Part shown: positions 50,269 to 56,020 of the stretch, one piece after another
Layout of the letters: each line of letters opens with the position of its first letter
Position numbering within the stretch: the first letter of the stretch is position 1
Source of the DNA: an uncultured Bulleidia sp.
GTDB lineage: Bacteria; Bacillota_I; Bacilli_A; Erysipelotrichales; Erysipelotrichaceae
Direction: 5' to 3'
Length of the DNA: 56,020 bases
Assembly (NCBI GenBank): GCA_934725105.1
Contig: CAKVBD010000014.1
Span: 1 to 56,020 of the forward strand
The notes under the pieces: model-generated
Told to the model about the DNA's origin: nothing
Seen by the model: only the letters and a program-made list of their open reading frames with translations
Database searches by the model: none
Translations under genes and position numbers: made by a program

Positions 50269-51240
50269 TTATTCCTCCTTGTATTGCTCTAATAATTCTA
50301 GTGCAATGGTACGCATTTCTTTTCTTAAAGATTGTGGTCGTAAAATATGTAATCGATTGTGATATTGAATGAGCCAGCTTGTCAGTGTTGGAGAAAGCGT
50401 TGTTTTAATGTTTGCGACAAATGTTGTGTCTGTTCTTTTAGAAATAATCAGATTATCTCCAAACTGTTCCAGTACTGGATTTGCCATAGATGTATCAAAC
50501 TCAATAGATACCGTAGCTGGTTTTCCATGATACATCTGCATGCTTGTTTTCATATGCTCTTCTAAAGAAAATGGAATTGGTTCTGATTTCTCGTCTGTAA
50601 TTCGGATATGATCAATTTTATCTAAACGATAGTTAGAAAAGTTTTCATGCTTTTCATCATAGAATACAGCGTAGTACTTTCCTTGTGAAGAGACGATTGC
50701 ATATGGTGTTAAATGATAGATCTTATCATTTTTACGATACTTTCTTTTTTTATCAATCGTTAAATCATAGTATTGAAATTCCACAGCAGTGCAGGAAGCA
50801 ATGGCTGGCAGCAATGTTTCAATGTTTTCTAAGAAAGCATCATTGTCTGTTTTAGAAGTTGTATAGTATGTATGTGGAAAATGTTCTGCCTGATATGTGC
50901 TGAGCTGTGATTTGATCTTGTTTGTTAAAAGATCTGTTTCCTTGCTTGAAAAAGCAGGGGAAGAAGATATGTGATCAATTAATACGACAGCTTCACTTAA
51001 TGTGTATGGATGTTCCATATAGTAGAAATGTGGTTTTCCACGGCGTACATGATGAATTTTAAATCCATAGTCATTCAATGCCTGCATATATTTATAGATC
51101 GTTTTTCTTTCCGCATGAATGCCACGCTCTTCTAATTCATCAATCAGTGATGCCAGTGAAATGACATGAGATGCATCTGTTTTTTCAAGAAATATCTGAT
51201 AGAGACATAGTACAACATTCAATTCTTTTCTGTTTTCCAT
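50269..51240 (-). CDS. WYL-domain transcriptional regulator
   Basis: A 323-residue regulator with an N-terminal winged helix (residues 1-75; SLASLIDELEERGIHAERKTIYKYMQAL, in part) and a WYL ligand-sensing domain (about 140-215: YHLTPYAIVSSQGKYYAVFYDE followed by NYRLDKIDHI), then a WCX-like C terminus. WYL domains sense nucleotides or nucleic acid and often regulate stress or defence genes. It heads an operon with the sirtuin. The start is taken at 51240; the longer ORF starts upstream of a reverse-strand TGTATAAT. Ribosome site is weak (GAG). Confidence 0.85.
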   Translation of the reverse strand: MENRKELNVVLCLYQIFLEKTDASHVISLASLIDELEERGIHAERKTIYKYMQALNDYGFKIHHVRRGKPHFYYMEHPYTLSEAVVLIDHISSSPAFSSKETDLLTNKIKSQLSTYQAEHFPHTYYTTSKTDNDAFLENIETLLPAIASCTAVEFQYYDLTIDKKRKYRKNDKIYHLTPYAIVSSQGKYYAVFYDEKHENFSNYRLDKIDHIRITDEKSEPIPFSLEEHMKTSMQMYHGKPATVSIEFDTSMANPVLEQFGDNLIISKRTDTTFVANIKTTLSPTLTSWLIQYHNRLHILRPQSLRKEMRTIALELLEQYKEE

Positions 51241-51330
51241 AAATTTCTCAATTCTTTTCTTTATTATACAATATTTCGGACAGTAAAAACACAACTCTTC
51301 GATAGAATATTCATACCAGATGGAGGTGCG

Positions 51331-51843
51331 ATGATGTATAAGAAAGATGCGTTTTTATTGAATGAATGTTTTGTTTTATTTGCATTTGTATGTAGCCTGA
51401 ATGGCTATGAAGTACTTGGTGTATTGATGGGACTGACTGCGATATTTTATGCAGATTTCTCTATTTCGTTTCACGTATTGAAAAATGATGGATCTGTGAT
51501 TATTACAATTTCATTATTGGAATTGATTTTGATTGAAGTGAGTGGTCTATCACATGTATTTGCTTCTCTCTATTTCCTCTCACTATCTTCTCTGCTTGTA
51601 TCTTTTATCTGGTCACATACAAGCAGAAAAGCAAAATGCTATGGAATGCAATGGATGCTTGTTACGGGAATTCTGTTCTTTCTCTCTTCATTTGTATCCA
51701 GTTTTCATCAATATACATTCTTACAGACACTCTTGATCATTGCCGTTGTGTTTCTTCCATCCAGTTTTCATTACTGTCTAACATATTCACGTCACAAACA
51801 AATGATTTCTCATAGAAATACACATATGAGTGTTGTAGAATAA
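51331..51843 (+). CDS. Uncharacterised membrane protein
   Basis: A 170-residue protein with about five hydrophobic segments (residues 8-25, 28-45, 52-70, 74-95, 108-130, 133-150 by inspection) and a basic C-terminal tail (YSRHKQMISHRNTH). I do not recognise a family. GGAGG precedes tandem ATG codons at 51331 and 51334. It is followed 5 bases later by a CDF transporter gene and then an EamA gene, forming an operon divergent from the WYL regulator. It could be a small partner of the transporter, but nothing in the sequence proves it. Confidence 0.65.
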   Translation: MMYKKDAFLLNECFVLFAFVCSLNGYEVLGVLMGLTAIFYADFSISFHVLKNDGSVIITISLLELILIEVSGLSHVFASLYFLSLSSLLVSFIWSHTSRKAKCYGMQWMLVTGILFFLSSFVSSFHQYTFLQTLLIIAVVFLPSSFHYCLTYSRHKQMISHRNTHMSVVE

Positions 51844-51848
51844 TAGGC

Positions 51849-53030
51849 ATGACAAATTGGTTAATACATACATTTATTAAAGATTACGAGAATATACAGG
51901 ATGAACAGGTTCGATATTCTTATGGCATTCTAACAACGATCATGGGACTTGTATGCAATACATTCCTGTGCCTTTTGAAAGTGATTTCTGGAATGATGAT
52001 TCATTCTGTCAGTATTATGTCTGATGGATTCAATAACCTGTCTGATGGACTTTCGTGTCTCATTACATTGATTGGCTTTAAAGTGGCAAATAAACCTGCA
52101 GATGAGGAACATCCATTTGGACATGGAAGAATGGAATACATTGTTTCATTCATCTCCTGTATTATCATCTTTGTGGTCATCTATGGCTTATTGAAAGAAA
52201 GCATCACAAAGCTGATTCATCCAGAAAAAATCATATTCAACAATGTACTGTTTGTATTATTGCTTGCTTCTGTTCTTGTGAAAGTATGGATGTGTTTCTA
52301 TAACAAAAAACTGGGTGAACAGTTAAATAACCTGGCAATGAAGACTGCCAGCCAGGATGCTAGAAACGATGCATTTACAACATTATTATCTATTGTTGCG
52401 ATGGTACTGGCTTGTGTATATCCAAATATTCCATTTGATGGGGCTGCAGGGGTATTGTTATCGTTCTTCCTGTTCTATTCTGCATTTAAAATGGCAAAGG
52501 AAATTGTCAGCGCAATCCTTGGGAATCCGATTGATCCTGAAATTGCGGAAGAAATCAAAACAGAAATCTTATCTGATCCACAGATTCACGGTATTCATGA
52601 TTTAATGCTTCATGAATATGGACCAAATACAATGTTTGGCAGTGCACATTGTGAAATGGATAGTGATATCAGTTTGATGCAGGCACATGAAATCGTAGAT
52701 GAAGCTGAACGTCATATTTTAGAAAAGTATCATGTGCAGATGTCTTTACATGTAGATCCACTTGAAAAAGATACACCAAGATCTCTTGCATATAAGAAGA
52801 TCATTATTGATACATTACAACAGCTGGATCCAAAACTAAGTATGCATGATCTTAGACTTGTACCTGGAAAAAATCATATGAATCTGTTTTTTGATGTGAT
52901 TGTTCCATTCAAGTGTAAATATAAACAGTCTGAAATATTAAAGGCAGTTGAAGATGCTTTTCTATCACAGCCACAGCATATGCATATTCATATTACTTTT
53001 GAGCACGGATTTATCGGGGGAAATCTATGA
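51849..53030 (+). CDS. Cation diffusion facilitator transporter
   Basis: A 393-residue CDF family exporter of divalent metals (Zn2+, Mn2+, Fe2+ or Co2+) in exchange for protons. Six membrane helices lie in residues 25-215, with metal-site motifs SDGFNNLSDGLS (helix 2) and QDARNDAFTT (helix 5). The cytoplasmic loop motif is HPFGHGRMEYI. The C-terminal regulatory domain (about 215-300) is followed by an extra 90 residues. The DD-xx-xxN pattern resembles the MntE-like subgroup, so manganese is a reasonable guess. The ribosome site is weak. The EamA gene overlaps its end by 4 bases. Confidence 0.92.
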   Translation: MTNWLIHTFIKDYENIQDEQVRYSYGILTTIMGLVCNTFLCLLKVISGMMIHSVSIMSDGFNNLSDGLSCLITLIGFKVANKPADEEHPFGHGRMEYIVSFISCIIIFVVIYGLLKESITKLIHPEKIIFNNVLFVLLLASVLVKVWMCFYNKKLGEQLNNLAMKTASQDARNDAFTTLLSIVAMVLACVYPNIPFDGAAGVLLSFFLFYSAFKMAKEIVSAILGNPIDPEIAEEIKTEILSDPQIHGIHDLMLHEYGPNTMFGSAHCEMDSDISLMQAHEIVDEAERHILEKYHVQMSLHVDPLEKDTPRSLAYKKIIIDTLQQLDPKLSMHDLRLVPGKNHMNLFFDVIVPFKCKYKQSEILKAVEDAFLSQPQHMHIHITFEHGFIGGNL

Positions 53031-53905
53031 AGCATTTGAAATCCAACTTATTACTCACTTTAGCTGCATTCATCTGGGGTATTGCATTTGTAGCACAAAG
53101 CGTCAGCATGGACCATATTGGTCCTTTTACGTTTACATGTATTCGTAATCTTGTGGCGGCTTTGACACTGTATCTATTATTGCCAGTCTTGGATAAGATT
53201 ACCGGTACAACAAAAAAACCAGCTGATCAGAAAGCTTTATGGATTGGTGGAATTGCATGTGGATGTGCGTTATGTGTTGCTTCTATGTTCCAGCAGGTTG
53301 GCATTATGTATACAACGGTTGGAAAAGCAGGATTTTTAACTGCTTTATATACTGTCATTGTTCCAATTCTTTCTTTATTTATGCATAAGAAATCTAACTG
53401 GAATGTATATGTAGCCGTTGGTATTTCTATGATTGGCATGTATTTCTTAAGTGTAACGGAAGATTTCAGTATTGCCTATGGAGATGCATTGATGATGATT
53501 TGTGCGTTTATGTTTGCGATACATATTCTTGTGATTGATCATTTCTCATTCTTAGATGGGATCCGTATGAGCTGTATTCAGTTTTTGACAGCTGGACTGT
53601 TATGCTTGATTCCAATGTTTGTTCTTGAACAACCATCCATGCAGAATATCATTGATGCAGCAGTTCCAATCTTGTATTCTGGTATTCTTTCGAGTGGGGC
53701 AGGGTATACTTTACAGATTGTAGGACAAAAGGATGCGGATGCTTCCATTGCGGGAATGATTCTTTCTTTAGAATCTGTATTTGCAGCATTGGCAGGTGCA
53801 GTCATCTTACATGAATCTTTATCTTCTAGAGAGCTACTTGGATGTGTTCTAGTTTTTGGGGCTATCATTCTTTCACAGATACAATTCAAAAAAGCAACGA
53901 AATAA
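53027..53905 (+). CDS. EamA (DMT) family transporter
   Basis: A 292-residue membrane protein with ten predicted helices in two five-helix EamA repeats, of the drug/metabolite transporter superfamily. The N-terminal LLLTLAAFIWGIAFVAQS and the second-repeat SLESVFAALAGAVILHESL are diagnostic. Substrates include amino acids and metabolites; this one is unknown. GGGGGAAA precedes the ATG, which overlaps the CDF stop (ATGA). Last gene of the three-gene operon, ending at the hairpin at 53911. Confidence 0.9.
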   Translation: MKHLKSNLLLTLAAFIWGIAFVAQSVSMDHIGPFTFTCIRNLVAALTLYLLLPVLDKITGTTKKPADQKALWIGGIACGCALCVASMFQQVGIMYTTVGKAGFLTALYTVIVPILSLFMHKKSNWNVYVAVGISMIGMYFLSVTEDFSIAYGDALMMICAFMFAIHILVIDHFSFLDGIRMSCIQFLTAGLLCLIPMFVLEQPSMQNIIDAAVPILYSGILSSGAGYTLQIVGQKDADASIAGMILSLESVFAALAGAVILHESLSSRELLGCVLVFGAIILSQIQFKKATK

Positions 53906-53910
53906 AAAAA

Positions 53911-53942
53911 CAAACTTCAGAGATGATTCTCTGAAGTTTTGT
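53911..53942. terminator. Bidirectional terminator
   Basis: AAACTTCAGAG/CTCTGAAGTTT stem with A and T tracts on both flanks, between convergent EamA and htpG genes. Confidence 0.85.
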
Positions 53943-53945
53943 TTT

Positions 53946-55838
53946 TTATTTCATCATTAATTCAGTAATGCTCTTTGCATATTCCTTAGGATCATCAATG
54001 GATAAGCCTTGTGCTAACAATGACTGATCATAAAGAACAGATGTATATTTCTTTAAAGTATCTGGATCTTCTTTTTCAAGCTTCTGCAGCTTTTCAAATA
54101 ATGGATGTTCTGGGTTCAATTCTAAGATCTTAACTGCTTTCATGCCTTGCCCCTTTGCCATTGGATCATTCGCAAGATATTTCTCCATTTCTAGAGACAT
54201 GCCTTCATCCGCAACAACACATGCTGCTTCATCTGTTAAACGAGAGGAGAGACGAACTTCCTTGACCTTGTCACCAAGAGAATCTTTCATAGAAGCTAAC
54301 AAGTCTTTATTTGCTTCGGCCTTTTCTTCTCTTGCTTTCTTTTCATCGTCATTTTCTAGATCAAGATCGCCCTTATTCACAGACTGGAATGGCTTTTCAG
54401 CATAGTTCATTAATGTATTGGCAACAAATTCATCTCTTTCATCAAGGAAGTAAAGTACTTCATATCCTTTTTCTTTGAGTTTACCCATTGCTGGAAGGTT
54501 CTGGATTTCATCAACACTCTTGCCAATTGCATAGTAGATTGCTTTCTGACCATCCTTCATACGATCAACATATTCTTTTAATGTGACGTATTTACCTTCA
54601 TTAGAGCTTCTAAAGATCATGAAATCCTGAAGCTTGTCTTTGTTGAGTCCATAGTCAGCTAAGATACCAGCCTTTAGATTCAAACCAAAGTTATCAAAGA
54701 ATTTTTCATATCCTTCTCTGTCTTTTTCAAGCATATCTTTTAATGCGGAAGAAATTTTTGTTTCGATGGATTTTGCCATCATCTTGACCTGACGGTCCTG
54801 CTGAAGAATTTCTCTTGAGATATTCAGATTCAAATCATCACTATCTACAAGACCCTTCACAAATCTGAAATACGATGGAATCAGGTCTTTGACTTTATCC
54901 ATGATAAATACATTCTTGCAGTAGAGTTCTAGACCTGGTTCATAGTCTGTATAGTAGAAGTTGTATGGTGCTTTTGATGGAATATAAAGCAGAGCAGTAT
55001 AGGAAATATTACCTTCTACAGTGTAATGAATGACTTTCTGTGGGTCTTCCCAGTCATTGAATTTTGACTTGTAGAATTCATTGTAATCTTCCTGCGTAAT
55101 CTTTGACTTCTGCTTTTTCCAAAGTGGAACCATAGAGTTCAAAGTTTCAACTTCCTGTGTTTCGATTGTCTTCTTGTCATCTGTTGGATCAGGAATGTGC
55201 TTTGTGCATTCCATTTCAATTGGATAGCGTACATAATCACTGTACTTCTTGATTAGTTCCTTGATCTTCCATTCTTCCAGGAATTCAGAATACTTTTCAT
55301 CTTCTGTATCTTCTTTTAGATCTAGTGTGATTCTTGTACCATAGCCAGACTTTTCAATTTCTGAAATGACATAGCCATCTTCACCAGAACTAGACCAACT
55401 GTATGCTTTGTCTGATTTGATTGATTTTGTTTCAACTAAGATTCGTTTTGCGACCATGAATGCACTGTAGAATCCAACACCAAACTGTCCAATAATATCC
55501 GTATTCTTCTTTGCTTTTTCGAATTGTTCACGGAATTCTGCAGAACCAGACTTGGCAATTGTACCAAGATTCTTTTCTAGCTCTTCACTTGTCATACCAA
55601 TACCTGTATCTTCAATGATGAGCTGACGAGTATCTGGGTGTCTTTCAATTGTGATCTTCAGATCTTTCTTATCGACTTTTGCATCTTTATCTGTAAGGGA
55701 AATGTAATGTCTTTTATCTAGTGCGTCAGATGCATTTGAAATGAGTTCTCTTAAAAAGATTTCCTTGTTCGTATAGATAGAATTGATCATTAATTCCAGT
55801 AAACGTTTTGATTCGGCTTTAAACTGTTTTTTAGCCAT
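53946..55838 (-). CDS. htpG: Molecular chaperone HtpG (Hsp90)
   Basis: A 630-residue bacterial Hsp90. The GHKL ATPase domain begins MAKKQFKAESKRLLELMI, followed by IFLRELISNASDALDK, the ATP-lid motifs IEDTGIGM and GQFGVGFYSAFMV, and the middle-domain Arg region (LNISREILQQ). The C-terminal dimerisation domain is intact, with no MEEVD tail, as usual in bacteria. AGGAGG precedes the ATG. Upstream on the reverse strand are TTGATT-N17-TACAAT and a CIRCE element, so heat-shock control by HrcA is likely. Confidence 0.97.
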   Translation of the reverse strand: MAKKQFKAESKRLLELMINSIYTNKEIFLRELISNASDALDKRHYISLTDKDAKVDKKDLKITIERHPDTRQLIIEDTGIGMTSEELEKNLGTIAKSGSAEFREQFEKAKKNTDIIGQFGVGFYSAFMVAKRILVETKSIKSDKAYSWSSSGEDGYVISEIEKSGYGTRITLDLKEDTEDEKYSEFLEEWKIKELIKKYSDYVRYPIEMECTKHIPDPTDDKKTIETQEVETLNSMVPLWKKQKSKITQEDYNEFYKSKFNDWEDPQKVIHYTVEGNISYTALLYIPSKAPYNFYYTDYEPGLELYCKNVFIMDKVKDLIPSYFRFVKGLVDSDDLNLNISREILQQDRQVKMMAKSIETKISSALKDMLEKDREGYEKFFDNFGLNLKAGILADYGLNKDKLQDFMIFRSSNEGKYVTLKEYVDRMKDGQKAIYYAIGKSVDEIQNLPAMGKLKEKGYEVLYFLDERDEFVANTLMNYAEKPFQSVNKGDLDLENDDEKKAREEKAEANKDLLASMKDSLGDKVKEVRLSSRLTDEAACVVADEGMSLEMEKYLANDPMAKGQGMKAVKILELNPEHPLFEKLQKLEKEDPDTLKKYTSVLYDQSLLAQGLSIDDPKEYAKSITELMMK

Positions 55839-55851
55839 GATGATATCCTCC

Positions 55852-55878
55852 TTAGCACTCTTTATGAATGACTGCTAA
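55852..55878 (-). promoter_or_regulatory. CIRCE element (HrcA operator)
   Basis: TTAGCACTC (55852-55860), nine spacer bases, GACTGCTAA (55870-55878). The CIRCE consensus is TTAGCACTC-N9-GAGTGCTAA, so one base of 18 differs. It lies directly before the htpG Shine-Dalgarno and just downstream of the promoter, the usual place for HrcA repression. Confidence 0.88.
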
Positions 55879-55880
55879 AT

Positions 55881-55909
55881 ATTGTAGTACGCACATCATA
55901 GAAAATCAA
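55881..55909 (-). promoter_or_regulatory. htpG promoter
   Basis: Reverse strand: -35 TTGATT (55904-55909), 17 bases, -10 TACAAT (55881-55886). It reads into the CIRCE element. Confidence 0.65.
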
Positions 55910-55944
55910 GTTGTCATATGTAAACAAACTGATAGAATTGTCTT

Positions 55945-56020
55945 ATGGTGCGCCGGTTCGGTGCTCAATAATTAGTCAGGTGGAACTCCTGACCTGGTAA
56001 GCTGTAGCGAGCGCCAGTAT
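55945..56020 (+). ncRNA. Structured RNA candidate, cut by window end
   Basis: A GC-rich stretch (over 50%, against about 35% around it) with three tandem hairpins: GCGCCG/CGGTGC (55950-55964), GTCAGG/CCTGAC (about 55974-55994) and CTGG...CCAG (about 55994-56017). An extended -10 TG-A-TAGAAT (55930-55938) lies six bases before its start. The only ORF from the first ATG has 8 codons. The pattern fits the 5' part of a stable non-coding RNA. I could not match it to SRP, RNase P, 6S or tmRNA with what is visible. Confidence 0.5.

Noticed and set aside
55945..56020. Naming the terminal RNA as SRP, RNase P, 6S or tmRNA
   Set aside because: A GGTCAGG-like string occurs, but the conserved cores of these RNAs are not visible in the part present. 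Naming would be a guess.

Overview
The window is a low-GC, gene-dense bacterial chromosome segment. Its content suggests a Gram-positive anaerobe of the Bacillota, and I infer an Erysipelotrichia-like gut organism from the A/V-type ATPase operon, the CBS-regulated manganese pyrophosphatase, the lipoprotein signals, the clostridial-type D-Ala-D-Ala ligase and the CIRCE-controlled htpG. No species can be named from the sequence alone.

Layout. 1-9.5 kb: a thioredoxin-like lipoprotein overlapping a metallo-beta-lactamase-fold hydrolase, cytidine deaminase, an ABC-F ATPase, an unrecognised 297-residue protein, purine nucleoside phosphorylase, D-Ala-D-Ala ligase, and a patatin/dUTPase/methionine aminopeptidase operon. 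9.5-14 kb: CBS-type pyrophosphatase, RNase Z with a lipid kinase, tRNA-Arg(CCG) and a HAD phosphatase. 14-16.1 kb: a cysteine biosynthesis unit (cysK-cysE) behind a 26-codon leader peptide with four consecutive Cys codons and an attenuator. 16-29 kb: MATE exporter, GH1 glycosidase, NUDIX hydrolase, MalY-type C-S lyase, pseudouridine synthase, Y-family polymerase with a YolD-like partner, phosphodiesterase, and a minus-strand operon of MBOAT acyltransferase, DHHW protein, uracil methyltransferase and aldo/keto reductase. 29-34 kb: a BMP-type nucleoside ABC transporter. 35-43.4 kb: a complete nine-gene A/V-type ATPase operon. 43.4-46 kb: an RlmI-like methyltransferase, a CarD-like regulator, and a yybP-ykoY manganese riboswitch driving mntP. 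46-48.6 kb: a more AT-rich accessory patch with a membrane-anchored DEDDh exonuclease and a decayed IS1595-like element. 48.6-56 kb: HAD phosphatase, WYL regulator with sirtuin, a membrane protein with CDF and EamA transporters, htpG with a CIRCE element, and the 5' part of a GC-rich structured RNA.

How the genes fit together. The BMP transporter, cytidine deaminase, purine nucleoside phosphorylase and dUTPase form a nucleoside scavenging and pool-cleaning set, although they are dispersed. CysE makes O-acetylserine, CysK converts it to cysteine, and the MalY-type enzyme acts on C-S bonds. MntP and the CDF protein export metal, and the pyrophosphatase family uses manganese.

The two most interesting regulatory signals are the Cys4 leader-peptide attenuator (14.1-14.35 kb) and a recurrent promoter architecture. 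In that architecture an extended -10 element lies 6-7 bases before the start codon with no Shine-Dalgarno sequence, which predicts leaderless mRNAs for about nine genes. Most terminators are compact, many serve converging genes, and intergenic gaps are short.
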